DNA from: Sipunculus nudus
Lineage: Eukaryota; Annelida; Sipuncula; Golfingiida; Sipunculidae
Direction: 5' to 3'
NCBI GenBank assembly: GCA_026874595.1
Contig: CM049320.1
Location: forward strand, 21,275,714-21,339,713
DNA length: 64,000 nucleotides
The notes beneath the pieces are model-generated. The model did not search any database, was not told where the DNA came from, and saw nothing but the letters and a program-made list of their open reading frames with translations. Within the stretch, counting starts at the first letter, position 1. Every line of letters starts with the position of its first letter. This document shows, in pieces, positions 12,598 through 24,474 of the stretch. The position numbers were made by a program, and so were the translations under genes.

Positions 12598-13156
12598 CGT
12601 GCTTTGTTTCAACGAAACAATATTGCTTGATCAATACGAAACTGGTCCAAGACAAAAAAAAGAAATATGAGCGAAGAAACACTAAAATGAGCACCGTTTC
12701 GGGGGGGGGGGGGGGTTAAAAATTTCACATTATGAAGTTGCGCGATACAGCAACCATGTGGCGGGTGCACTAGATTATTCTAAGCCACTTATTGCGTCCG
12801 ATGCAAGTTTGTCTCCACTTGTGTACATGTTTAAAGCCTCGGTCACAACCCGCTGCGGTCACCGCAAACCGTAGATTACCGTGCGGTTTTGGGGACCGCA
12901 CGAATACTATAAACAAGCGGTTTAAGAAAAAATATTGGCAGATAGCATGATATACCAAGCAGAAAACATTATATTTGATGTATGTTAACAGGCCCCTTTA
13001 ATTGATAAGGTTGATACCGATGCTTCCATATCTTGCAAGGGTTAATTGTAAAATCATATTTCAATGATATATCTAGCATCAAGCGGCATAATGCTGACAT
13101 AAACCCCCTGATCATTTTACTATGATATATTTTGTTGTTAGTTTTCGAGAAGTCTT
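12598..13156. other. Spacer between inverted-repeat arms
   Basis: This segment shows no match to either arm. It contains a G15 run (12701-12715) and a locally quasi-palindromic GC-rich patch at 12839-12905 built on 'cggtcaccgcaaaccgt' and 'accgtgcggttttgggg'. No coding region is recognised. Confidence 0.55.
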
Positions 13157-13262
13157 CAGTGGAGGATCCAGAATCTCGGGAACAGGTGGGCGCTAATACT
13201 TGTTTAGCGGTTGATTGGTATTTTAAATAAATACTTTCTCAAGATGTGTATATATTTGTTGG

Positions 13263-13308
<46 letters not shown>

Positions 13309-13890
13309 TAATATTATTTTTTGTTTGTTTTGTAGTACAATCTAGAGGATTTTTTACAGCATATGTTAATAACAGGCACACAAGGGAGGGTTATGGGATG
13401 GAATGTTTAAATATGAAATGTAGTGGACAGTTTGTGGCAGGTTTCACAAAAAAGATCAGGAATTTCTGTTCCTGAACTACTATTCTCTTAAATGACTTTG
13501 CAAACGTAGTCAAACTTAAGGGTGGTGTCTCTCCTATATAAATTAGATAATGTTGGTTCACGTGTGGCCGGCTTTAATAATTACATTTCTTCAAAATAAG
13601 ATATTAAGTGGAAAGGCCAAATATACGATCCATCCCTCAGTAAAGAAAGTAGGACTGCTAATAAATCAAATAACTAACAGAGCTGTTCACAAAAATCCTG
13701 TAAGTTTTAATAAGAAGGTTCTCATCTGTGGATAACTTAATAATTGTATTTGCTGAGGCATTAGCAGATCTTTGAAAAATGGAAATTAGTTTTAAAAAAC
13801 TGGGGAAAATTGATTACATGACAGATGTTATAGCTGGACGGTCCGGTGGGGGGGGGGGGGGGGGGGGGCGTGCCATGGGGTCCTCCACTG
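13157..13890. mobile_element. Non-autonomous hAT-like element at the palindrome centre
   Basis: The termini CAGTGGAGGATCCA (13157-13170) and TGGGGTCCTCCACTG (13876-13890) are imperfect inverted repeats of the CAGTGGCGGATCC type seen in hAT elements. Near the right end is a G21 run (13848-13868), and inside is a (TA)n tract (about 13264-13298). Flanks GAAGTCTT and AGTCCTTA are similar but not an exact 8-bp duplication. The right arm of the giant inverted repeat starts immediately after the element. No transposase frame is visible. Confidence 0.6.
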
Positions 13891-14704
13891 AGTCCTTAGG
13901 GAACGTATAAAATTCGCGTACAAAAAGTTCAGCTACAACGGTGCACCTCAAATGATTTTATCGTGGCAGTTCAAGAAAATCTTAACCAGTCGGTGTTTTC
14001 TTCAGACCATTAGTACATTCTTTCAGCGTGTAGGATTACGACAGGCATTCTGTGTAATGAATATGGATGAGCGGAAAACTGGTTCTGTGTAACCTTAAAT
14101 CTGCCAGCTAGAGTTTAGCTGAAGGCCATCGTTCAAGATAGATAAAAATGTCGGCTATCCAATATCACACGGAAGTCAAAGCGAATCCGGTTTCCTTTAA
14201 ACCACTTCAACTGCGGCCCATTTGATATATCCATGAAAATCTTCCCTTCTTTCCAGTTTGATATTCTTTGACCGAATTGTGGTTTCACTTCTTACATCGG
14301 GACATCACATAAGGGCTGGATTTTCGATTTTATTTGAATAGATAAATAGAAAAAATGTCCTAAAATATTTTGTTCAAAGATGATGAAAACCTATATGATT
14401 CATTCATGAATAATTAAATAAGTTTTATTTCGACTGATTTTAAAGAAATAATTTTTTTTTGGAATACCGATAATGAGGATTATATTATTTTGTTGCATTT
14501 CTGATGTTACCTGTATAATGAGTGGCGTATGTTAATCATACTAAAATTTGCGGATTTGGGCGTGGTCGCAAAATAAGGTTATTCCTCAACCGATACACAT
14601 CCCGGCAATTGTCATTACACTCTCTCCACACACACATACCTACCTTGACGATGTCTTCGGAGTCCTTTCGTGTCGCATCCCCTTATCGAACCCTGATTGG
14701 TTAA

Positions 14705-15112
14705 AAGATCATTCTCGACGTGTAGTGAGAATTAAACATACCTATCAAAGGTGTTTTATTTTTTTAAGTCTGCTAGAAAACCATGTATCTGACATATTTG
14801 ACGTGACTTTGAAACTTGTATGCTAAAAACGGATCCAGGTGTAACACAGGATTATCTGCATTTACCAAAAACTTCACTATTTTGAACGGCTATTTCGTCA
14901 TTTTCAAACTGGGTTAGTATGTGCATGGGAAAACAACAACAAGCCGTGTAGGACAAAACAGGCATTTCAGACCCGGCATTCCGCGGTCGGTTTACAACTG
15001 TCATGCAATGAGTTGGGTAGGTATGATATCCCCACGGACCTTTCACGTGTCGTGAGTGCAAAATACTAGGTTTTATTCGTCTTGGGAGAGCAACGCACTC
15101 GTGGGGTGCTCT
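14705..15112. mobile_element. TTAA-flanked insert (piggyBac-type MITE candidate)
   Basis: In the left arm the site reads 'gaggattaaccagggttcga'. In the right arm the mirrored sequence is interrupted by 408 bp, with TTAA on both sides (14701-14704 and 15113-15116). Precise TTAA duplication is the hallmark of piggyBac-superfamily insertion. The ends (AAGATCATTC and the reverse complement AGAGCACCCC) match only weakly, and I see no transposase. Insertion into the right arm is the simplest reading; loss from the left arm is the alternative. Confidence 0.6.
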
Positions 15113-16484
15113 TTAATCCTCCCAGTTATTCTACATCGGGGCCGCTATTTTCCATACAGATTAAAACCTGGCTGTCGCAGGTCGGGTGACGAATACGACG
15201 GATACGGTCAAAACTGAACAAGTACACTTTACACTATTCTTTACGATTTAGATCAAATTAGTCCCGATGCTGGTGCTGATATATCACTACGTATCTTTAA
15301 ACGAATTTAAATTACAATGTTATTGCGTATGATGATACTCTATTAACTGTGAAGTTCCACCTTAACTTTTTTTCTATTTTTTAGTAAAGTTGCACAAAAT
15401 ATATGCAATTCAATATTAACATTCGTAAATAGTTTTTGGCCGTATAAGATTTCCAATTACAATTATACTTTAGTTTGCCTTCATCCTTTGTTAAGCCAAA
15501 CCTGTGTCATTAGAAACGCATAATAACATACAGCGAAGTGAACGAATTAACGAAAACACCCCCTCCTGATCAACACATCTTTTATTTTGATTTAAACAGT
15601 CAAACCACACACGCAGCTTAAAGTCGGCTATTCACATACCTTTCTAGTAGTTTTTAAGTGATTTCTGATTTACTCTGGATACATGTAGAAAATACCTGCC
15701 AAGAAACATTTCAATGACGCCCCTGTGGTAGAAATACGAGTTTGTCTATCTACAAGCTGGAATTAGGGTGAGGTATGAGTGTCTGTGGGGGGGGGGGGGT
15801 CTCCTGCTCCCAACCAAATACCTTGTTTTAGACAAATTTCATGGGTTTAGACCCCAACCTCCGTCATGATTCGTGGACGTGTTTGGATTAAGATACGTGT
15901 CAGTTATCCGAATGGGACCCTTTAAACTACTCCGCTCATTAAAAAAAATCACGGGTCGGTGTTACAATTTTGAAAATGCTTCCACGCTCGTCTTCCTATC
16001 TTCCTAGATCTGGTCTATACTCGGCCCGTTTCATCTGTCCCACATTTTATTTAATATAAATCTTTTATTCTGCTATAATTGTAGGCATTAGGCGAGGTCT
16101 AAGTAAAGTATTAACCGCCTTATACTTTGCTGATGCACGTCCACTATACTACAAACTTTCTCCGCAGAAAAGGTTCTCGCCTGGACGCTGTCCTAGAGGT
16201 ACTTTCTTGTCTCTTCCCCTTTCCTTTATAGAACCCTGACAGTTTTATTTCTCGAGTTTCTCGAAACCACTCTTGCGCCTGCCCTTTTTCGTACACTCTA
16301 AAACACGGATGTCATACGGGCTCCAACGCAGAAACCACGTACTATTTGATTAAAAAAACCTAACGTGTGCGTTAGCCGCGCGACAATCGCACACATATAA
16401 AAAGAACATGGCTTTATAACTTGTTGGATTTTCGCCGAGCGGCAAACCCATGCCAAAACGCATATTTAGAAAAGCATCCTTAAA

Positions 16485-17945
16485 TGGATAGTGTTAAGTC
16501 ACACATACGTCTTTCCTATATAACATGGAAAAAGCGACGTCTCACACACGTCTTTCCGTTATAACATGGGGAGCACCACGTCACTCATACGTCTTTCCGT
16601 TATAACATGGGGAGCGCCACGTCACTCATACGTCTTTCCGTTATAACATGGGGAGCGCCACGTCACTCATACGTCTTTCCGTTATAACATGGGGAGCGCC
16701 ACGTCACTCATACGTCTTTCCGTTATAACATGGGGAGCGCCACGTCACTCATACGTCTTTCCGTTATAACATGGGGAGCGCGACGTCACTCATACGTCTT
16801 TCCGTTATAACATGGGGAGCGCGATGTCACTCATACGTCTTTCCGTTATAACATGGGTAGCGTGACGTCATTCATACGTCTTTCCGTTATAACATAGGGA
16901 GCGCGACGTCACACATACGTCTTTCCGTTATAACATGGGGAGCGCGACGTCACTCATACGTCTTTCCGTTATAACATGGGGAGCGCCACGTCACACATCC
17001 GTCTTTCCGTTATAACATGGGGAGCGCCACGTCACACATCCGTCTTTCCGTTACAACATGGGGAGCGCGACGTCACACATTCGTCTTTCCGTTATAACAT
17101 TGGGAGCGCGACGTCACTCATACGTCTTTCCGTTATAACATGGGGAGCGCGATGTCACTCATACGTCTTTCCGTTATAACATGGGTAGCGCGACGTCATT
17201 CATACGTCTTTCCGTTATAACATAGGGAGCGCGACGTCACACATACGTCTTTCCGTTATAACATGGGGGGCGCGACGTCTCTCATACGTCTTTCCGTTAT
17301 AACATGGGGAGCGTGACGTCACACATACGTCTTTCCGTTATAACATGGGGAGCGCGACGTCACACATACGTCTTTCCGTTATAACATGGGGAGCGCGACG
17401 TCACACATACGTCTTTCCGTTATAACATGGGGAGCGCGACGTCACACATACGTCTTTCCGTTATAACATGGGGAGCGCGACGTCACACATACGTCTTTCC
17501 GTTATAACATGGGGAGCGCGACGTCACACATACGTCTTTTCGTTATAACATGGGGAGCGCGACGTCACACATACGTCTTTCCGATATAACACGAATAACG
17601 TTACGTCATATATACGTCTCTCCTATATAACATGAATAATGTGACGTCACACATACGTCTGTCTTATATAACATGAATAACGTTACGTCACACGTACGTC
17701 TGTCCTCTATAAAATGAACAATGTGACGTCACACATACGTCTCTCCTATATAACGTGAATAATGTGACGTCACACTGAGTCTCTCCTTTATATCATGAAT
17801 CACGTGTCGTCACACATATTCTCTCCTATGAATCACGTGTAATGTAAAGTCATTCATTAGGCTCTCATTTTAAAATGGGTAATGTGACGTCACACATACG
17901 TCCCTATTATAAAACCTTGGTAACGTGACGTCACACATTGGTAGA
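16485..17945. repeat. CRE-core 41-bp minisatellite, right-arm expanded array
   Basis: About 35 units are present. The central block (about 16560-17580) is highly uniform, with a 41-bp unit of 'acgtctttccgttataacat' then 'ggggagcgcgacgtcacaca'. The outer units (17580-17945) instead keep 'tcctatataacatgaataat' and 'gtgacgtcacac', closer to the left-arm array. In the core many units read CGACGTCAC or CCACGTCAC rather than the full TGACGTCA. The pattern is that of central homogenisation and expansion from an ancestral array shared by both arms. Confidence 0.93.
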
Positions 17946-19508
17946 CAGGTACAATCACTTCAGGGGACGTACGCCATCGTAATTCCCGACTTTTTACAAA
18001 AAGTACACCGTTATAGTTTCTTAAAAATAACATATCTTTCGCTGCTTCTTTCAAGAGTTGCTGGCTTTAAGTAACTAATGGAATAACTTTAATATAAATA
18101 TTTTGATTAAAAGATGTACACAGACGTGGGAACAAAGTATTGATTCAACGTGGTCTTTAAGAAGACTTTTCTATGAGACTTTAGGCTTGTCTGAATTGCC
18201 GTTATGGTTTTCATTTGACTTGTACTTTTTGTGTGGGTCTCAGCTGGCGGGCTAGATCAAATAAAGTATCCCGGGAACTTAATGTAAATGAACTGAAAAT
18301 CTGTTTTGTGAAGCTTTTGATTAGCAAAGTCACTCTTTCTCCTAGTTTAATATATTTTTCCCGTCGTTTCGGATTTTCGTTATGTTTGGGTGAAAAAAAA
18401 TCATTAAAAGTCATTAATCTTTTTTTTTTTTTTTTTGCTGAGTTATCAAGAAACGGTTATGTTGGTATTATGAAAGAATAAAGGTTAAACATGGTATAAA
18501 AGTGAGACAATTTTAAGGTAATTAAGAAACTTTTTTTATCGTGTGATGTCAAATGTCTTTAGGTCAATCCAGATTTAGGAAAGACGTTTAATCAACGCGC
18601 TTTTGTACAAAGCAAGTCTTTACTGTAAACATATTTCCCACGCGGGTTGCTACAGTTGAATATGGAACGCTCAACCCTCTCTGCTGGGGAGCCGGGTTAG
18701 ATCCTTAGCATGGCTTTGAAAGAGGGTTGTGGCCCGTCTTAAGGCGGGCGTGTTCCCCGTGTCGTAATTTCCCATCTCTACAGACACTACCGAACACCAC
18801 CCTGTGTTTATACACCACCATAGCGAAGAAAATGTATAAAAATGTAACAAATTGTCCCTTATAAGAAAGAGGAGAAATTTTACTTGCACATCAAGTGTAT
18901 GAAACTTATTTTTTTTAATATTTTGTTCTTTATACTAACCATCTTGAGTGGAAAATTTTATCCAAGCCATCCATTTACGATTCACAAACATATTATTGGT
19001 ATCAGTGGACAGCTGCAGCTCATATTTGATGCAATTAGGGCAAGGTCAGACCCTTCAAAAGTGCGTGGTTTATAAATCCAATAAAAACTAATTTTTTCTC
19101 ATTTTCTTGAGCAAAACGTTGTATCCAGGCTGTATATTAAGGATTCTTCTGGCCTTTTTTTCAGCATTATTGCAAATTTTGATCCTCTGTTGTTTTGAGA
19201 CTTACTGAGAAAGCAAACAAGTGGAAAATTATATTAAGGATAACGTTTCAGCGTCAACCTTATAATCCCACTGTTTTAAAATCTATGTATACTTGAAATT
19301 GTTCCAAAATCTGCATATTATATATGTCACCGGATTTAGTAGTAAGGTGAGCTCACTTGAGGTAATTCATGATACTAATATATTAACAGACAACCTCAGA
19401 ATTGAACTCGTTTAAATGAAACCAAAACATAGTGTCATCTGATTTTTTAAGGGAATAATAAAAGCATTAATAATTCGTTTTATTTTGGTCATTGTTCAGT
19501 TGACATCA

Positions 19509-19776
19509 AAACCATTCTGTAAAGTATTCCTACAGCCGCCTCTAAACCGAGACCGGTAACATTGAGAAACTCTCATTATATTAAATATGCAACATGAAGC
19601 ACAAATCGGATAAAACATCAGCACATAAATTTTTATGGATTCTCACACACGCTTTGGTATATTTCCCGCTTTTAGCCGTAATCACGTATATGCATTGTCA
19701 TGTGTTAGGACTATGATTTTATTAAACTCTAAAAGGTATGATTCACATCACTTAAATACATTAAATCAATTAACGT
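19509..19776. other. Short spacer outside the inverted repeat
   Basis: No clear match continues from the right arm, and no target-site duplication with the left flank is evident. Confidence 0.4.
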
Positions 19777-20264
19777 TTGTGTACAGAAGTTGATGGAAAA
19801 TCAGACGGATTGTAGATTTTTTCGCTTTTATTTTGCAAGTGTTTTGAATTTAAAAGAAGTTCGTGCCACTGCTATCATACTTTCCTATTTAAACACATGA
19901 CGGGGACTATGTGTGCCTCTAGGCCCTTGTTGTGTATGAACTGCTGTGTCCTAGTTATAGGATAACATTTCAGCTGTGCAAAACCGTAGCCGGGCTAGTA
20001 GATACCACAGTTGAATATTCTATATGAATTATTCTTTATCTAGTTTCAGGTTGATTGCTTATGAAGCTAGACGAACTTGTCCTTTTCAAAGATAAAAAAA
20101 CATATTACATTGCAACATTGGTCCGCTATTGGTATATTTTACATTGATATATCATTATCTTCTAATCTAAGAATTCCATTGCAAGAGGTACAGTAACGCA
20201 TGTGCGAATGAAAGCAAAAAAAATCTACAGTCCGCATGACCTTCCATCAACTTCTGTACACAAT
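19777..20264. mobile_element. MITE-like element with about 52-bp inverted ends
   Basis: TTGTGTACAGAAGTTGATGG starts at 19777. A mirrored CCATCAACTTCTGTACACAA ends at 20264, and the match continues inward for about 50 bp ('tcagacggattgtagatttt' against 'aaaaatctacagtccgcatg'). No coding is visible between them. No target duplication could be defined, so the superfamily is unassigned. Confidence 0.65.
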
Positions 20265-21390
20265 GGTGTCCATTGTGAAGGTGACATGAGGCATTGAAGC
20301 GGGATGCGACAAATATAGCGGGAAATTCTTACTTGTCAGTCTTCAATAGAGTCCCGTGGATCCACTTTACGCTCAGGAACATGTCTGTAATCGATTTTCC
20401 GGGACTTCGGTTCCATACTATACGATCTCTCCGATAGAGGCTATATCGTCCTCAGTGTCACACGTGACCCGCATTGGTTTACACACAGCGGAAGTGATTT
20501 AACTTAATTTGGCACGTGAAACGGAGAAAACTCGGTAACTTCAACGCCTGAACTAGGGTGGGTGGGAATTTTCTTTCAACCCTAACAGTTTACATATCTA
20601 ATCTTTATACGTCGCTGCAGCAGTGATCCAGATTTAAGCCAAATGTATCACGAGGTCTTCTGCAATGAATTTACCATGATTTAGGCATTTTGCCATAACA
20701 TATTTTGCCCGGGGCTTTCGTGCCTTGCGTCGTTACTGTCCGTCTAATCCCTATGTATAGTCCCGTGTTCTTCCGTTGAGAATAAACCAGTTTCCGTAGT
20801 ACATTTACTGACTGTAGGGGAAGTCAGTATCGAGTCTCCAGAAAAATTGACTGGAAGCTTCAGTGATCTTCTTGAAGGTCAAGATGAGTACATGGAAGTT
20901 CACAATCAACAGCTACAATGGATAAAAAAAAGGTCTTCTTTGACGAGTGAACTCAATTAACTTGAAAATGTAAATATGATAAATAAAAATGGATTAAGAA
21001 AACAAAGATTTCTTCTCATTACGCTTATATGTATTACAAGGTAGTTGTTCTGATCGTTTACTTTTTATTGAAATCCCAAGTTTGATATAATAAGTAGAAA
21101 TAAAATGATAAGTACAAAATAATAATCCAAGATTAACATAAACACGTGTAAGTTGTGACATATGTTAAACATGATGGTATAATTTACATAGAGGTAATTT
21201 TTCCAGAAGAATGTCCTTCAAACGAAAACCTACCAATTAACACCTAAGGTTGTGAAAAACCAAGGCGAACAAAGGGAAAATCGTACCTAAAATTTTATTT
21301 TGCGGTTTCATTAGTAAAATTCAGCAAAGAATTGTCCATGTCCATGTCCGGAAGCAGTACTACACGTTGTGTAGGCATTTTACCCTTTGG

Positions 21391-21393
<3 letters not shown>
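20265..21393. other. Gene-free spacer
   Basis: A somewhat GC-richer patch lies near 20380-20560, with a CACGTG E-box-type hexamer at about 20461. No coding frame or RNA gene is recognised. Confidence 0.45.

Positions 21394-21441
<48 letters not shown>
21394..21441. repeat. (TA)n microsatellite
   Basis: Alternating TA over about 48 bp. Confidence 0.95.
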
Positions 21442-21444
<3 letters not shown>

Positions 21445-21742
21445 GCTGAGGCGTCCCATTACTAAATGGAGTTCACCACAGTTACCTCACCAGTACCTAA
21501 ACGACAAAAATGTGAACTTTCAATAGAAATCTAAGCCAGGTGCATATTACGCCGGTTTGTTGAATGAGAAAAATCTTAAGTGTTTGTCGGGCTTATATTT
21601 CCTATATGAATGTTATTCTGTTTTACGGCAGAAACTGCAATTATTTGATATAACTGCGTATTTCAGACAAACTTGTACGAAATTCGACGTCGACATAGTA
21701 TGAATACGAGAAAAAAAATTTGTCGTATGTTATCTAACATCT

Positions 21743-21745
<3 letters not shown>

Positions 21746-21840
<95 letters not shown>
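21746..21840. repeat. (TA)n microsatellite, about 95 bp
   Basis: This is the longest TA tract in the window, with one internal CA interruption near 21798. It directly abuts the left end of the MITE-like element at 21841, so that element may have inserted in the tract or the tract may have grown from its TA target. Confidence 0.95.
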
Positions 21841-21841
<1 letters not shown>

Positions 21842-22600
21842 TGTTGTCTTCTTATTTGCGGTGGTTTCAAATTCGCGATATTCACCGTCGCTCTCTGACC
21901 GCGAAAATGAAACCACGCAGTTATGAATGCATGTATACCAGGCCATGATCGTTAATTTCAGAAGCTGCCGTTATAATTATAGTTGGCGACAGTTGAGATT
22001 AATCTTCAGCTACGTGATGATGTCCATCGAGCCTCGTGCATATAATTTAAGTGATTCAGGGTGAATTAAAAACAGGGCCCATTAAACATAATATCGGTTT
22101 GCTTAGATGCAAAAACCGTGACCCTTTGCAGGGATGTGCAGACCCGGTTGGCGCGCTGGCAGTGTTTCCTGCAGCCCCGCACAGTTCTGAAGTCTGAAAA
22201 GTGTCAATGCCCCTAATATTTTAAAATTACGTTTATGTGTGCCAAGCCAGTTGACATCCACTGCAGCTTAAAATGAATATTGAGTAGAAGGTACTCTTTC
22301 ACATTGTGCCGTATTTAGTGATTGTTATTAGATAAAATTTGCCACTAAAATAGTGAACGTAGCCGCTGGGGTAGCGCCACCTTGTAACTGTTTAAAGGAC
22401 TCATTCTGTCCCTACTGAAATCATGACGCGCCAAACCATGTTTGATTCGCTATTGATGACGTGAATTTTGAATACAAATAATAATAAAATATACTACTTG
22501 TACTAGACTAATGATAAAGCGCGAAAAAGGAACCCCGTGAAATTTAAAAAAATACAAAAACCGCGAAAATTCAGCCGCGCCGATAAAAAGGCAACCACAG
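21841..22600. mobile_element. MITE-like element with TA flanks and CGCGAA motifs
   Basis: The left end CTGTTGTCTTCTTATTTGCG and the reverse complement of the right end, CTGTGGTTGCCTTTTTATCG, are related imperfect inverted termini, each preceded by TA. Just inside, both ends carry 'ttcgcg' blocks. The 760-bp interior has no recognised coding. TA flanks suggest a Tc1/mariner-like mode, but the termini are diverged. Confidence 0.55.
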
Positions 22601-24474
22601 TATATATATCTTACTATTGGTCATAAGATCCCGCAAATGGCGGACATTAAGCATGGTAGTTGCCCTGGGTTCGATGATTGCGCAACGAAGACAAAGTAAT
22701 GACGAAAATGGGGGTAATTTTCACGAAATATCAGGCCAATCTGAAATGTCCCTGTTGACCTAGGCCATGTCCCAAATTACATGTCCTGACGCCGATAAAC
22801 GTCGCGCGAAAAAATCGCCCCAATATGCATCCGGCTTCATCCTAGGATGTGAGCCCTCTCCAAACAAAACCGGTAAAGCACAGATCGTCCAACGAAAGAA
22901 AAGGATAACCGTAACCGGACAGGAATAAGGGTTATATATATTACGGGAAGATCCAGGATGAGCCAATTAAGGCCTAAGTCCAGGCAAAGTTCAGGATTGC
23001 CGATGCTGCATAAAGGTCTACTAAAGGAAATCCAAGGTATCCGTAAATGCCGGACATTAACAGCCACTGTACGGAGGGTCAAGGACAATACCCCGAAGGC
23101 CTCTGCAAGTACAGCAAGTACGGCAAGCCACCGTGAACACTGTTATCCGGCATCTGACTTTGGCAAGACCGGCTTAATTTGGCACATACCTCTCCATTTC
23201 CGTTTGTATTTAGACATTTGACCGGCAATAAGCCAGTAGTTTACCACTGAAACCTCTGAAGAAATCGCCAATCATCCGATTTCCGACCGGGATAAGGACG
23301 AGTCCTGTGCTAATATACCCGCCGGCTATTCGACGGTTTTGCCCACGGGGTACCGTCGGGCGATTCGGCCCTGACTGTGATACTGTGTTTCGCGTTCATC
23401 TATTGTCCAAGGTAGACCTTGTTCTATCACGGCTCATCCGTGGCCTAACTGTACTGCAATAAATTGCTTTAAATATCACATATGCATAGAGGACTATAAA
23501 CATATATCAAATACTTATTTTTAATCATATTAAATTGACATTTCTCATGAAAGTATATGATCTTTGATCTGATAATTAATGACAAAACAAGTTTGGAAAT
23601 TTATGCATCATCATTTCCAGGAAAACTGTCCTAAAGTCAACGGATATTTAAAAGAAGAAATATTGATTTTTTTTCTTTGGTTTAAGTTTTCACAGGATCC
23701 TTTACCTGTTCATTTATATTCAGATAACAGAATACCCGGCGTAATGTTATGAGCCCACAAGGCCAACACAGGGGAGTATAAAGAAGCCGTCTTAATGCAT
23801 ATGTGCCAGTGCACACTGGGTTGACATGATAAATACTTTTCAAGGGTCACTTGAAGTTGGAACCTTTCGCGATTTTTTTTTTCATCTACTTCTTCTGTGT
23901 TGGCTTCATGAAAGGTCTTTAGGAAGTATCAAATGAAGCAGTTTAAAGTATGTTCCCGTGTTGTTCCTTTTTTGTTTAACGGTTTATCAGAGTGCCGCAT
24001 CCGTACGATGCAACCTCCACCAATCACTCAAGCTCATCCACACGGCTTTGTCGGCAGCCAACTGTCCGTCTTTCTGCGTGTTCACAATAATCATGAAAAT
24101 AAGCTGATGCTCTCGAAGCATTTCAGTTCCAAACATTTTCATAAAGCCTACGTCATTTATCCAAAACGGAGCCCGTCCGACTTCTCTGCGAGCTGCAAAG
24201 GGCATTTTCGGCAGGAATACGGACGGTGTTTTCTCGATCACTGCGGACTCCGCTGCGATAATGAGGGCTCGGCCGACGATCGCAGGTCACCAAAACCTGT
24301 TTTTAAATCAGCGATTTTCCAATGGCAATTTTTGAGGTCGCAGAACTCGTTAACAGGTCGCCCGTAGATCGCTCGTGCAGCGGCCAACTTGCGATCCATG
24401 TTCTGGCAGCAATCCGACGATTTTAGACGCATTTTGCTTTAAAATTCGGATGGAGGTGGACAAAGCTGTGCGGC
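22601..24474. other. GC-richer region of unknown origin
   Basis: From about 22760 the base composition becomes clearly GC-richer than the neighbours, and short motifs such as GGGCGATT and CGATCG recur (near 22816, 23354, 24278). Frames of up to 144 codons occur on both strands (for example 23933-24367 +), but none has a recognised domain and they overlap each other antisense. This may be a degraded transposon. Confidence 0.4.

Larger units (their letters stand above)
13891..19508 (-). repeat. Giant inverted repeat, right arm
   Basis: This is the reverse-complement counterpart of 8089-12597. Matching blocks run in mirrored order from 'tataaaattcgcg' near 13906 to CAGTTGACATCA at 19497-19508. 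It is about 1.1 kb longer than the left arm. The excess comes mainly from an expanded minisatellite, a 408-bp insert at 14705-15112, extra sequence around 15571-15740, and about 220 bp near 18550-18770. Unequal gains on the two arms, plus scattered substitutions, argue against a simple assembly fold-back. No gene is recognised in the arm. Confidence 0.88.

Noticed and set aside
14852-15061. 69-codon minus-strand frame inside the TTAA-flanked insert, considered as a transposase fragment
   Set aside because: No piggyBac transposase motif could be seen.
16976-17179. Open frame through the 41-bp minisatellite
   Set aside because: 41 is not a multiple of 3, so the peptide is a chance read-through of the satellite.
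16485-17945. CRISPR-like regular repeats
   Set aside because: The 41-bp units are contiguous tandem copies with no unique spacers, in eukaryotic DNA.
8089-19508. Assembly artefact explaining the inverted repeat
   Set aside because: The arms differ by substitutions and by independent insertions (SINE, MITE, TTAA insert, array expansion), which an artefactual fold-back would not show. Long reads would settle it.
23933-24367. 144-codon open frame in the GC-rich island
   Set aside because: It overlaps antisense frames of similar quality and has no family motif.
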